Source: Sphingobacterium chuzhouense
Lineage (GTDB): Bacteria > Bacteroidota > Bacteroidia > Sphingobacteriales > Sphingobacteriaceae
Direction: 5' to 3'
Assembly (NCBI RefSeq): GCF_014692525.1
Contig: NZ_JACNYL010000005.1
Location: 186,001 to 250,000, forward strand
DNA: 64,000 bases
Shown one piece after another: positions 53,456 to 63,103 of this stretch. The notes beneath the pieces are model-generated. The model was not told where the DNA came from. It saw only the letters and a list, made by a program, of their open reading frames with translations, and ran no database searches. Both the position numbers and the translations under genes were made by a program. How positions within the stretch are numbered: position 1 is the stretch's first letter; the number at the start of each line of letters is the position of its first letter.

Positions 53456-54589
53456 ATGATTGAAAGAACGATTAAAAATACAATTTCGAGCAAATTGTTT
53501 AAGGGAAAAACGATTATACTGATCGGTGCAAGGCAGGTCGGGAAAACGACGCTTATTAGAGAAATATTAAGAGGATCAGATTTTTTGTTTCTTGATGGTG
53601 ATGACCCTTTGGTAAGAGAAAGGCTAACCAATCCTAACACCAAGGAAATCGAGAGCATCATTGGAAATTCCAAGATTGTTTTCATAGATGAGGCACAACG
53701 GATTGAAAACATAGGACTTACAGCAAAAATTATTCATGACCAGTTCAAAGCTGTACAGTTGATTATGAGTGGTTCATCAGCTTTTGAACTTCGGAATCAA
53801 ATGAACGAACCGCTTACAGGTAGAAAATTTGAGTACTTTCTTTTCCCTGTTTCTTATGAAGAATACGAAAAATCGATCGGTTATTTAGATGCTGCAAGAG
53901 ATCTCGAAAACCGTTTGATTTATGGTTTTTATCCGGATGTAATCAATAACACAGGCGAAGAGCGGGAGATTCTGAACGAGATTACGCAGAGTTACCTATT
54001 TAAAGATATCCTATCTTTCGCGAATATCAAGAAACCTGAAATCCTGGAAAAAATCCTTCAAGCATTGGCATTTCAGGTAGGAAGCGAAGTCAGTTATAAC
54101 GAAATTGCACAGCTAACAGGAGTAGACAAAAACACCGTTTCAAGCTATATCCATTTACTAGAACTTTCGTATATCATCTACCCACTGACGTCATTTAGTC
54201 GCAACCTCCGTAACGAAATCAAAACAAACCGAAAGTTTTATTTCTATGATAACGGTATCCGCAATGCACTGATCCAGAATTTTAATCCAATAGGTCTACG
54301 GAACGACGTAGGGGTTTTATGGGAAAATTTTCTGATGGCTGAAAGACTCAAGCGAAATCATTACCACCGACAATACTGCAACTCCTATTTCTGGCGCACC
54401 AAACAACAACAAGAAATAGATTATGTGGAAGAGTCCGATGGAAAAATCAAAGGATTTGAGTTCAAATGGAATCCAAAAGCAAAAGCCAGTATCCCGTCAA
54501 ACTTCGTTACAACGTATCAGGCGGATGTTAAGGTGGTCACCCGAGATAATTTCAGGGATTTTATTATGATGGTTGATGATGTGAAATAA
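53456..54589 (+). CDS. AAA-type ATPase with DUF4143 domain
   Basis: 377 aa from the ATG at 53456, which is preceded by GGGAGAG at good spacing; upstream TTG/GTG codons lie inside the repeat and are unlikely starts. The AAA_14 domain has Walker A GARQVGKTTLIRE (residue 25 onward), Walker B KIVFIDEAQRI and sensor IMSGSSAFEL. A winged-helix segment follows (SEVSYNEIAQLTGVDKNTVSSYIHLLEL, about 205-235). The DUF4143 domain has a nuclease-like fold (FYFYDNGIRNALIQNF, LWENFLMAE, QEIDYVEES, GFEFKW; the D and E/K pattern of PD-(D/E)XK enzymes). The biological role of this widespread family is not established. Confidence 0.93.
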   Translation: MIERTIKNTISSKLFKGKTIILIGARQVGKTTLIREILRGSDFLFLDGDDPLVRERLTNPNTKEIESIIGNSKIVFIDEAQRIENIGLTAKIIHDQFKAVQLIMSGSSAFELRNQMNEPLTGRKFEYFLFPVSYEEYEKSIGYLDAARDLENRLIYGFYPDVINNTGEEREILNEITQSYLFKDILSFANIKKPEILEKILQALAFQVGSEVSYNEIAQLTGVDKNTVSSYIHLLELSYIIYPLTSFSRNLRNEIKTNRKFYFYDNGIRNALIQNFNPIGLRNDVGVLWENFLMAERLKRNHYHRQYCNSYFWRTKQQQEIDYVEESDGKIKGFEFKWNPKAKASIPSNFVTTYQADVKVVTRDNFRDFIMMVDDVK

Positions 54590-54609
54590 GGATTTTCCGA
54601 TAAATCGGG

Positions 54610-54717
54610 ACTAATCTTGCGAGAGGCGAAAGCGAAGTCGGCTACAACGAAATAACACAGTTCATTTTTAGAATTCGAACATTTCTATTGTATCCATCGA
54701 AATACTACCGTTATTAA
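54610..54717 (+). pseudogene. Decayed remnant of a second AAA/DUF4143 ATPase
   Basis: In frame from 54625 the DNA encodes GESEVGYNEITQF, clearly related to GSEVSYNEIAQL of the intact ATPase just upstream but divergent at several codons, so it is not a recent copy. After a probable internal deletion the frame continues FIFRIRTFLLYPSKYYRY, reminiscent of ELSYIIYPLTSFSRN, then stops at 54717. No start codon or other domains survive. Confidence 0.65.
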
Positions 54718-54783
54718 AAGTATACCTTACCAATTCCACCCCTTCACAAAGTAAACTTCCATAAAAGGTGTCATTTTCTTACT

Positions 54784-54906
54784 CTAATCCTCGTACATGT
54801 GATCGATTCCGATCAATCCTTTGACATCTCGATTCACTCTGTTTAAATTTTCCACCCATTGACTATTAGGCTTTGGTCGGAAAATACTGTACAGATCATT
54901 TGCTTT
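54784..54906 (-). pseudogene. Possible 3' fragment of an unknown gene
   Basis: On the minus strand about 40 codons read KANDLYSIFRPKPNSQWVEN then LNRVNRDVKGLIGIDHMYED and stop. The composition looks like real protein, but there is no start codon and the frame is closed by a stop just upstream. I do not recognise the family. Together with the ATPase remnant it accounts for most of the 475-base gap between the ATPase and gltB; the remainder (54907-55052) is AT-rich with no visible feature. Confidence 0.35.
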
Positions 54907-55064
54907 TCAAAACCGTAGACTGAATCCAAATAGCAAATACGATTTCCGCAATAAAAACACCTTTAATTACAAATACCTTAACATCAAATCATTTTTTTTA
55001 AAAAAATTACAACAAAAAACATTTTTTATTCATATATTAGCAACCAAATATTTTGAGGAGAGAA

Positions 55065-58000
55065 ATGACAAACGAAAGATTACCGGAACAAGGGCTGTAT
55101 AATCCTGACTTTGAGCGTGATGCGTGTGGTGTCGGCTTTGTAGCTCACATTAAAGGCAAGAAGTCGCATCAGCAAGTCAAGGATGCGTTAACCATGTTAG
55201 AAAACATGGAACACCGGGGTGCATGTGGTTGTGACCCTGAAAGTGGTGACGGAGCTGGGATTATGATTCAATTACCACATGAATTTTTGTGGGAAGAGTG
55301 TATAAACCTTGGCATCCAATTAGAAGAGCCGGGTTATTACGGCACGGGCATGGTCTTTCTTCCTAAAGAGGAAGAGTTGAACCAGATTTGTCGTAACACC
55401 ATTATGGAAGCAACGGAAGAGCGCGGCATGAAGTTTTTAGGCTTCCGCGACGTTCCTGTCAACCGTGAGGGCATCGGCCCAACGGCATTGGGCGCAGAAC
55501 CCGAGATTGTTCAGTTTTTTGTCTCTCGCCCTGATGGTGTGTCCGGCACAACGGATTTCGAACGGAAGCTTTTCGTTCTCAGGCGCCTCATTATCCAAAA
55601 AATCAAACAACATCAAGCATATCCATTACCGCTATATATCGCTTCATTGTCTTGTAAGACGATCGTATATAAAGGTCAATTAACGACCTATCAAGTCGGT
55701 ACCTATTTCGAAGATCTGAGAGACCCACGTGTTGTATCGGCATTCGGATTAGTGCATTCTCGTTTTTCTACGAATACCTTCCCTTCCTGGTCGTTGGCAC
55801 AGCCGTTCCGCAATATTGCGCACAATGGTGAAATCAACACCTTGACCGGAAACCTAAATTGGTTTTATGCCGGAGCAAGGGCGCTTTCATCTCCTTATTT
55901 CACTGAAGAAGAGATGCAGATATTGCTTCCTGTAGTAGATCGCGGGCAATCGGATTCGGCTTGTTTGGATAACGTCGTGGAATTGCTTTTACATAGCGGA
56001 AGAAGTTTGCCGCATGTGATGCTCATGCTTGTACCGGAAGCCTGGGACGGCAATACCCAAATGGATCCACTGAAGAGAGCATTCTATGAATACCATGCAA
56101 CCTTAATGGAACCGTGGGACGGCCCTGCTGCCTTGTGTTTCACAGATGGTAATACCATTGGCGCAACACTCGATCGCAATGGTTTGCGACCGCTTCGTTT
56201 TGCTATTACCTCTGATGATCGCGTGGTCGTGGCTTCAGAAGCGGGTGCATTACCCGTACCGGAAAGCCTAATCATAAAAAAAGGCCGTCAGCAACCTGGG
56301 AAAATTTTCGTCGTGGATATGGAAAAAGGCTGTATCCGTTCCGACGAGGAAGTCAAAGGCGAACTTATTCGCCAACAACCCTACGGTGAATGGCTAGATA
56401 ACTATAAAATCCGCATGGCGGAATTGGAAGCCCCTCGTGTTACATATACTTACCTTAAAAAAGAATCAGTATTCAAATACCAACAGGCATTCGGTTATTC
56501 ACGTGAAGATTTAGAAAGTATCATCACGCCGATGGCATTGACCGGTTATGAGCCGATTGGCTCGATGGGTACGGATGTACCATTGGCAATTCTCTCCGAC
56601 CAACCGCAACACCTGTCCAGCTATTTCAAACAATTCTTTGCCCAAGTTACCAATCCGCCGATCGATCCGATCCGCGAACGTTTGGTGATGAGCTTAGCGA
56701 CATTCATCGGTAATGCGGGGAATATTTTAGTAGAAGACAAAAAATTCTGTCATTGTGTAACGTTAGAACACCCGATACTAACGTCGAGCGAATTAGAAAA
56801 ACTACGTTCTATCGACACCGGTATCTTCCAGGCGAAAACGTTACAACTTTACTTCAAAGCAGACGGTAAGCCAGGTTCATTGGAAGCCGGACTAGAAAGA
56901 CTATGCCGATACGCCGATGATGCCGTCCGTGATGGTTTTGAAGTCATCATTCTTTCCGATCGCGCCATTGACTCGCAACACTGTGCTATTCCATCGATCT
57001 TGGCGATATCTGCTGTACATCACCACCTTATTAAAACAGGAAACAGAGGTGCTGTAGGTTTAGTTGTCGAAGCCGGCGATGTGTGGGAAGTACACCATTT
57101 TGCTTGTCTGTTAGCTTTCGGAGCAACGGCAATCAATCCTTATATGGCATTAGCTTCGATCCGTACCATGAAAGAACTGGGACAGATCGAAACAGAATTG
57201 AGTTGGGAAGAATTAAGGAAAAATTACGTAAAAGCTATCTGTGCAGGTTTGTTAAAGATATTCTCAAAAATGGGTATCTCGACATTGCAATCTTACCACG
57301 GAGCGCAGATATTTGAAGTCCTTGGAATCGAAAAATCTGTGGTGGATACATATTTCTGTGGTTCGGTTTCCCGTATCGGGGGATTAACCTTAGATGATAT
57401 TGCAACAGAAGCATTATCCAAACATTGGAGAGCTTTCGGCCAATCGCGCGTAGAACAGAAACTATTACCTGAGGGAGGCGTTTACCAATGGAAACGCCGT
57501 GGGGAACGCCATTTGTGGAATCCCGAAACGGTACACCTTTTACAAAAGGCTTGCCGCACAGGTGATTTCGAATCCTATAAGCAATACGCAGCTTTAATCA
57601 ACAACCAAAAAGAACGGATGTATACATTGCGTGGATTGCTTGATTTTGCAAAGCATAGAACGCCTGTTTCGCTGGAAGAGGTAGAATCTGCAGAAAGCAT
57701 CATGAAACGTTTTGCTACAGGAGCTATGTCCATGGGTTCGATTTCGACGGAAGCACATAGTACACTTGCAATAGCGATGAACCGTATCGGCGCGAAAAGC
57801 AACACAGGCGAGGGTGGTGAAGATGCTGTCCGCTTTAAACGGTTACCTAACGGTGATTCGATGCGTTCTGCTATTAAGCAGGTAGCATCTGCACGTTTTG
57901 GTGTGACGTCACACTACCTAACCGAAGCGGACGAAATCCAAATAAAGATGGCACAAGGTGCAAAACCGGGTGAAGGTGGTCAGCTACCGGGACATAAAGT

Positions 58001-59579
58001 AGACGAATTTATTGCCCGTCTACGTCATGCAACGCCGGGTGTCGGACTAATCTCTCCGCCGCCGCATCACGATATTTACTCTATCGAAGATCTTGCCCAA
58101 TTAATTTTCGACTTGAAAAATGCAAATCGCCAAGCGAGAATCAACGTAAAACTGGTTTCTAAGGCTGGTGTAGGTACGATAGCTGCGGGAGTCGCAAAAG
58201 CACATGCTGATGTGATTCTAATCGCCGGATTTGATGGCGGTACGGGTGCATCACCATTGAGTTCTGTTAAACACGCTGGCTTACCATGGGAATTAGGACT
58301 AGCGGAAGCGCATCAAACGCTTGTACAGAACAAATTGCGTAGCCGTGTGGTCTTGCAAGCTGACGGACAAATGAAAACCGGACGCGACATTGTTATCGCC
58401 ACCTTATTGGGTGCGGAAGAATGGGGTGTGGCTACAGCAGCATTGATTGCCGGTGGTTGTATCATGATGCGCAAATGCCATCTGAACACATGTCCTGTTG
58501 GCGTCGCTACACAAGATCCCGAATTGCGGAAGTTATTCTCCGGAAAACCAGAAGACATCGTCAACCTATTCCGCTTCCTTGCAGAAGAAATACGGGAGAC
58601 AATGGCGCAGCTTGGTTTCCGTACGATAAACGAAATGGTAGGCCGCGCGCAGTTCCTGAAGAAACGTGAAAATATCGATCACTGGAAAGCAGCAAAGATA
58701 GATTTCTCGCAGATATTGCATGTTGCTCGAAACGAGCCATCTGAAAGTTTATACAACACACAGGAGCAGGATCATGGCATGAGTATGATTTTAGATTGGG
58801 GATTACTGAACCAAGCTAAACCTGCCATTGATACAAAGACACCTGTATTCGGCACATTCAAAGTAAAAAATACTGATCGTACCATAGGTACATTGTTATC
58901 GAATGAGATATCCAAAGTACACGGTGCAGACGGATTACCGGACAACACCATCAACTTCAAGTTTGAAGGCTCAGCCGGTCAATCGTTTGGTGCATTTGGC
59001 GTGAAAGGGCTTTCGTTTGAATTGGAAGGTGAAGCCAACGATTATGTAGGCAAAGGACTTTCGGGGGCACAACTTGCTATCTACCCAACAGATGACAGTC
59101 CGTTGATAGCACATGAGAACATCATCATTGGTAACGTTGCTTTATATGGCGCAACATCGGGTCACCTCTTTATCAACGGTATGGCAGGCGAGCGTTTTGC
59201 AGTAAGAAACTCCGGAGCTACAGCCGTCGTGGAAGGTATCGGCGATCACGGTTGTGAATATATGACAGGAGGGCGTGCCTTAATTCTGGGCGAAACAGGA
59301 CGTAACTTTGCTGCTGGTATGAGTGGCGGTATCGCTTGGATTTATGACATCGCAGGCAACTTCCGTGATAACTGTAACCAGGAGATGGTAGACCTTGATC
59401 CGTTGGATACAGAAGATGAAAACGAGATCATCGCTTTGTTGAAGCGCCATATACACCTCACCAACAGTGAGCGGGCGAATTTCATCTTGCAAAACTGGGC
59501 AAGCGAAAAGAGTAAGTTTATCAAAGTATTCCCGCGCGAATACAAGAATGTGTTACGTAAAAAATTAGTGGAAGCTTAA
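55065..59579 (+). CDS. gltB: Glutamate synthase large subunit
   Basis: 1504 aa from the ATG at 55065, preceded by GAGGAGAG. It transfers the glutamine amide to 2-oxoglutarate. The class II amidotransferase nucleophile is Cys21 (ERDACGVGFV), exposed after removal of a short propeptide. Other features are LVHSRFSTNTFPSWSLAQPFRNIAHNGEINT, the central domain, the FMN-binding domain (GFDGGTGASPLSSVKHAG), the 3Fe-4S cluster cysteines in KCHLNTCPVGV, and the C-terminal beta-helix (GRNFAAGMSGGIAW). It is in an operon with gltD 21 bases downstream. Confidence 0.99.
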   Translation: MTNERLPEQGLYNPDFERDACGVGFVAHIKGKKSHQQVKDALTMLENMEHRGACGCDPESGDGAGIMIQLPHEFLWEECINLGIQLEEPGYYGTGMVFLPKEEELNQICRNTIMEATEERGMKFLGFRDVPVNREGIGPTALGAEPEIVQFFVSRPDGVSGTTDFERKLFVLRRLIIQKIKQHQAYPLPLYIASLSCKTIVYKGQLTTYQVGTYFEDLRDPRVVSAFGLVHSRFSTNTFPSWSLAQPFRNIAHNGEINTLTGNLNWFYAGARALSSPYFTEEEMQILLPVVDRGQSDSACLDNVVELLLHSGRSLPHVMLMLVPEAWDGNTQMDPLKRAFYEYHATLMEPWDGPAALCFTDGNTIGATLDRNGLRPLRFAITSDDRVVVASEAGALPVPESLIIKKGRQQPGKIFVVDMEKGCIRSDEEVKGELIRQQPYGEWLDNYKIRMAELEAPRVTYTYLKKESVFKYQQAFGYSREDLESIITPMALTGYEPIGSMGTDVPLAILSDQPQHLSSYFKQFFAQVTNPPIDPIRERLVMSLATFIGNAGNILVEDKKFCHCVTLEHPILTSSELEKLRSIDTGIFQAKTLQLYFKADGKPGSLEAGLERLCRYADDAVRDGFEVIILSDRAIDSQHCAIPSILAISAVHHHLIKTGNRGAVGLVVEAGDVWEVHHFACLLAFGATAINPYMALASIRTMKELGQIETELSWEELRKNYVKAICAGLLKIFSKMGISTLQSYHGAQIFEVLGIEKSVVDTYFCGSVSRIGGLTLDDIATEALSKHWRAFGQSRVEQKLLPEGGVYQWKRRGERHLWNPETVHLLQKACRTGDFESYKQYAALINNQKERMYTLRGLLDFAKHRTPVSLEEVESAESIMKRFATGAMSMGSISTEAHSTLAIAMNRIGAKSNTGEGGEDAVRFKRLPNGDSMRSAIKQVASARFGVTSHYLTEADEIQIKMAQGAKPGEGGQLPGHKVDEFIARLRHATPGVGLISPPPHHDIYSIEDLAQLIFDLKNANRQARINVKLVSKAGVGTIAAGVAKAHADVILIAGFDGGTGASPLSSVKHAGLPWELGLAEAHQTLVQNKLRSRVVLQADGQMKTGRDIVIATLLGAEEWGVATAALIAGGCIMMRKCHLNTCPVGVATQDPELRKLFSGKPEDIVNLFRFLAEEIRETMAQLGFRTINEMVGRAQFLKKRENIDHWKAAKIDFSQILHVARNEPSESLYNTQEQDHGMSMILDWGLLNQAKPAIDTKTPVFGTFKVKNTDRTIGTLLSNEISKVHGADGLPDNTINFKFEGSAGQSFGAFGVKGLSFELEGEANDYVGKGLSGAQLAIYPTDDSPLIAHENIIIGNVALYGATSGHLFINGMAGERFAVRNSGATAVVEGIGDHGCEYMTGGRALILGETGRNFAAGMSGGIAWIYDIAGNFRDNCNQEMVDLDPLDTEDENEIIALLKRHIHLTNSERANFILQNWASEKSKFIKVFPREYKNVLRKKLVEA

Positions 59580-59600
59580 TTAGCGGAGGAAATAGTAGTC

Positions 59601-61067
59601 ATGGGAAAACCAACAGGATTTTTAGAATTTGAAAGAGCGCTTCCTCAGAAAGAATCTGTAGAGAGCAGAAAACAAAATTATCAAGAATTTGTACATAGCT
59701 ACACCGACGACCAACTGAATCAACAGGCGGCACGGTGTATGAATTGCGGCATTCCTTTTTGCCATTCGGGATGTCCGCTGGGGAATGTGATTCCAGAATT
59801 CAACGACGCCGTTTATGACGCCCGTTGGGAGGAAGCATATAACATCTTGGTATCGACCAATAACTTCCCCGAATTTACGGGAAGAATTTGTCCAGCACCC
59901 TGTGAATCAGCTTGTGTGCTAGGCATCAACAAACCACCGGTCGCTATAGAAGAGATCGAGAAGCACATCATTGAAATTGCTTTCAAGAAAAATTACGTAC
60001 AGCCGAATAAAAGCTATATCAAGACAGGCAAGCGCGTGGCAGTAGTGGGCTCCGGCCCTGCCGGTCTTGCCGCCGCCGCACAATTGAACAAAGCGGGTCA
60101 TGATGTTGTAGTCTACGAGCGTGATGATAAAGTAGGCGGCTTACTCCGTTACGGTATTCCCGATTTCAAATTGGATAAATCAGTTATCGACCGCCGTGTG
60201 GAAGTGATGGAGCAATCGGGTATCGTATTCAAAACAAATGCAGAAGTAGGCGTCAATGTTCCTGGCAGTGAATTGCAAGATTACGATGGCATTGTATTGG
60301 CAGGTGGTTCAACGATCCCACGTAATCTGCCGATTCCGGGACGCGAATTGAAAGGGGTTCACTACGCGATGGAATTTTTGAAACAACAAAACAAACGGGT
60401 AGGCAACTCCCCTATCGATGTAGAAGAAATCTTAGCAACCGATAAAAATGTATTGGTTATCGGAGGTGGTGATACGGGTTCCGATTGTGTAGGTACATCC
60501 AATCGTCACGGAGCTAAAAGTGTGACCCAATTTGAATTGATGCCACAACCACCACAGGAACGCACGGCTGCGATGCCTTGGCCTACTTACCCGATGTTGT
60601 TGAAAACTACGACATCGCACGAGGAAGGTTGTCAGCGTAATTGGGGCGTCAGCACGAAAGCATTCTTGGGAGACGATAAAGGGCACTTACGTGCTGCGTT
60701 GATTGTTGATTTAGAATGGGAAACTGACGCTTTGGGAAGACCAACCAAATTTAAGGAAGTAGAAGGCTCCGAACGGGAAATCCCTTGCGAATTGGTCACA
60801 TTGGCCATGGGATTCCTTCACCCGCAACATGAGGGTTTATTACAACAACTCGGTGTGAAGCTTGATGGACGAGGTAATGTAGAAGCGCAAGAAGGCGAAT
60901 ATAAATCGTCTGCTGACAAGGTATTTGTAGCAGGTGATATGCGCCGCGGTCAGTCCCTTGTAGTTTGGGCTATCTCCGAAGGTCGCGAATGTGCTAGAAA
61001 AGTAGATGAATTCCTAATGGGATACTCCGAATTGGAGTGCAAGGACAAAGCAGTTTCATACGCTTAG
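59601..61067 (+). CDS. gltD: Glutamate synthase small subunit
   Basis: 488 aa NAD(P)H-oxidising partner of GltB. The N-terminal cysteine-rich iron-sulfur region reads CMNCGIPFCHSGCPLGN, with a second group CPAPCESAC. The FAD motif is VVGSGPAGLAAAAQL, the NAD(P)H motif VIGGGDTGSDCVGTS, and the C-terminal FAD motif VFVAGDMRRGQSLVVWAI. GGAGG (59583-59587) lies upstream of the ATG, 13 bases away. A terminator follows. Confidence 0.98.
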   Translation: MGKPTGFLEFERALPQKESVESRKQNYQEFVHSYTDDQLNQQAARCMNCGIPFCHSGCPLGNVIPEFNDAVYDARWEEAYNILVSTNNFPEFTGRICPAPCESACVLGINKPPVAIEEIEKHIIEIAFKKNYVQPNKSYIKTGKRVAVVGSGPAGLAAAAQLNKAGHDVVVYERDDKVGGLLRYGIPDFKLDKSVIDRRVEVMEQSGIVFKTNAEVGVNVPGSELQDYDGIVLAGGSTIPRNLPIPGRELKGVHYAMEFLKQQNKRVGNSPIDVEEILATDKNVLVIGGGDTGSDCVGTSNRHGAKSVTQFELMPQPPQERTAAMPWPTYPMLLKTTTSHEEGCQRNWGVSTKAFLGDDKGHLRAALIVDLEWETDALGRPTKFKEVEGSEREIPCELVTLAMGFLHPQHEGLLQQLGVKLDGRGNVEAQEGEYKSSADKVFVAGDMRRGQSLVVWAISEGRECARKVDEFLMGYSELECKDKAVSYA

Positions 61068-61078
61068 GTTATATATAG

Positions 61079-61117
61079 AAAGAGAAAAAGCCGGAAAATG
61101 TCCGACTTTTTCTCTTT
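61079..61117. terminator. Bidirectional terminator between gltD and the EamA gene
   Basis: Arms AAAGAGAAAAAGCCGGA (61079-61095) and TCCGACTTTTTCTCTTT (61101-61117) pair with one mismatch around a 5-base loop. The A-rich and T-rich outer stems allow termination in both directions between convergent genes. Confidence 0.85.
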
Positions 61118-61118
61118 A

Positions 61119-62018
61119 TCAATGCAACTTCCGATTAATCAATCTTTTCTCTCTATTTTCAATTTTCACTTTCACATAAGGATACACAAATACAGCCCCT
61201 AAAATAACAACGGCTCCTATATAAAAACCTAAGCTCATCGTTTCCTGTTGTCCAAAAATGAGTATAGCCAGAACGATACCATATATAGGCTCCATGTTCG
61301 TAGTCAGGGCAACCGTAAAAGCACTCAATTCCTTCATCACCGCAACGCCTAGTACATAGGCTACTGCCGTGCAGACTACACCAAGCAATAAAATGTAAGC
61401 CCAATCGGTATCCTGTAACCACATTTTCTCGTTGAAATCACCCATAAACAACATAATAACCGATACCCAGAAAAATGCACCCAGCATTTCATAAAACGTA
61501 ATGACCGTAGGACTGGTCTTTTTGACCATACGAGCATTGAGGATAGAAAAAATACTAGCGCACAAGGCTGCTCCCAGCCCGAATATTATGCCCCATACAT
61601 ACTGAAACTCGAATTTAAAAATAAGATAGATACCCAATATGATAATCAAACCTATGGCTACATCTGCTTTGGATATTTTTGTTTTATTAATAATGGGCTC
61701 CAAAATGGAGGTAAATAGCGTCAATGAAGATAGTGTTACCAATGTAACAGACACCGTGGAAATCTTGATGGAATGGAAAAACAATACCCAATGCACACCG
61801 ACAATACCACCGACCATAAAAAACTGTATCAGCTTTTCCTTCGTAACATGTATGGATTTACCTTTGAAGATAAAATAAATAAAAAGGGTAAGCGCCGCGA
61901 TCAAAACCCGATACCATACCAAATGGACTGCCGATATAGATAGCAAACCTCCTAATACCCCTGTAAATCCCCAAATCAACACCGTGAAATGCAGGATAAG
62001 GACATTTTTATTTTTCAC
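61119..62018 (-). CDS. EamA/DMT-superfamily transporter
   Basis: 299 aa with ten predicted membrane helices in two EamA repeats, LIWGFTGVLGGLLSISAVHLVWYR at the start of the first and a second beginning near YVWGIIFGLGAALCASIFSILNARM. The typical second-repeat end is TTNMEPIYGIVLAILIFGQQETMSLGFYIGAVVILGAVF. The start codon is GTG, overlapping the TAG stop of the LptF/LptG gene by one base, which suggests translational coupling. Substrate unknown; family members export metabolites such as amino acids. Confidence 0.92.
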   Translation of the reverse strand: MKNKNVLILHFTVLIWGFTGVLGGLLSISAVHLVWYRVLIAALTLFIYFIFKGKSIHVTKEKLIQFFMVGGIVGVHWVLFFHSIKISTVSVTLVTLSSLTLFTSILEPIINKTKISKADVAIGLIIILGIYLIFKFEFQYVWGIIFGLGAALCASIFSILNARMVKKTSPTVITFYEMLGAFFWVSVIMLFMGDFNEKMWLQDTDWAYILLLGVVCTAVAYVLGVAVMKELSAFTVALTTNMEPIYGIVLAILIFGQQETMSLGFYIGAVVILGAVFVYPYVKVKIENREKRLINRKLH

Positions 62019-63100
62019 TATTTCGGCGCTTTATATTTTAACCAGAATGCCAGTACCAAAAACAACACATTTGGAATCAGGATCGCGATCAACGGTGGTA
62101 GTCCTCCTTTTAAGGAAAACATCGTTGAGAATTGTACCAGGACGAGAAACGTAAAACTCAGGGCTATACCAATACCCAAGCTCAAGCCGATACCTCCACG
62201 AACTTTTTTAGACGACAGTGATACGCCCATTAACGTCAAAATATAAGCTGAAAAAGGCCCAATATAACGTTTATATTTTTCCAATAATAAATCGGTCATC
62301 ATACCCGTTCCTCGGGTTTCTTCTTTTGCAATACGCTGGTTTAATTCCCTGGTATCCATCGCGGTAAATACGTTGTCGTAAGTTTCGAAGTCCCTAGGTA
62401 GCATATCTAATGTTGTATCCCGATCTACCCCTTTCTCCATTGTCTCTTTCAAGCCATCAATACTCCGCACCGTATAGTCTTTTATTTTCCATTTTGTAGC
62501 GACGGAATCCCACGTGATACTTTGTGCCATCAGCTTCTCCGTGAGTTGGTCGCCGTCAAATTTCTCCATGGAGAAATTATAACCTATATTTCGCTTCGTA
62601 TCAAAATTGTCGATGTACACGTACGTATTGGAATCAATCTGCATATGCGTAGACATCGTGGATGTGCTAATCTTATGCGGCTTTACATAGACATTTTCAA
62701 AATTCACCTTAATCTTATTAGTATAGGGAATAATCCAGATATTCGATACCAATGTAAATAGAAAGATAATGCTCGCCGCGATCATATAGGGTCGCAGAAA
62801 ACGGTTAAAGCTCATTCCTCCACTCAAAATAGGCACGACTTCCGTTTGATCTGCCATCTTGGAGGTAAAGAAAATCACCGCGATGAAATTGATGAGCGGT
62901 GTCAACATATTCAAGAAAAAAGGGATGCTACCCAGCGCATAGTATTCCAGAAATACCTTGGACATCGGCGCTTTATATTTTAAGAAGTCATCCAGTTTCT
63001 CCGAAACATCAAAAACGACAATCACGACAATAAAAATACCTACCGTGAACACGAAAGTGCTCAGGTATTTTTTTATGATATAGCGGTCAATGATGTTCAT
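62018..63100 (-). CDS. LptF/LptG-family lipopolysaccharide export permease
   Basis: 360 aa YjgP/YjgQ-family protein. It starts MNIIDRYIIKKYLSTFVFTVGIF, has three membrane helices in the first 120 residues, a periplasmic beta-jellyroll-like middle (about 125-260) and three C-terminal helices (FSAYILTLMGVSLSSKKVRGGIGLSLGIGIALSF and after). It works with LptB in extracting LPS from the inner membrane. It lies 3 bases downstream of tgt on the same strand. LptG rather than LptF cannot be distinguished with confidence. Confidence 0.92.
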   Translation of the reverse strand: MNIIDRYIIKKYLSTFVFTVGIFIVVIVVFDVSEKLDDFLKYKAPMSKVFLEYYALGSIPFFLNMLTPLINFIAVIFFTSKMADQTEVVPILSGGMSFNRFLRPYMIAASIIFLFTLVSNIWIIPYTNKIKVNFENVYVKPHKISTSTMSTHMQIDSNTYVYIDNFDTKRNIGYNFSMEKFDGDQLTEKLMAQSITWDSVATKWKIKDYTVRSIDGLKETMEKGVDRDTTLDMLPRDFETYDNVFTAMDTRELNQRIAKEETRGTGMMTDLLLEKYKRYIGPFSAYILTLMGVSLSSKKVRGGIGLSLGIGIALSFTFLVLVQFSTMFSLKGGLPPLIAILIPNVLFLVLAFWLKYKAPK

Positions 63101-63103
63101 GTT

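Noticed and set aside
55053..55064. TTG start 12 bases upstream of gltB ATG
   Set aside because: It would place the ribosome-binding site GAGGAGAG inside the coding region; the ATG at 55065 gives the usual short propeptide before the catalytic Cys.
48736..55064. Possible prophage or integrative element
   Set aside because: The stretch looks accessory, but no integrase, transposase, att duplication or tRNA target site can be seen.
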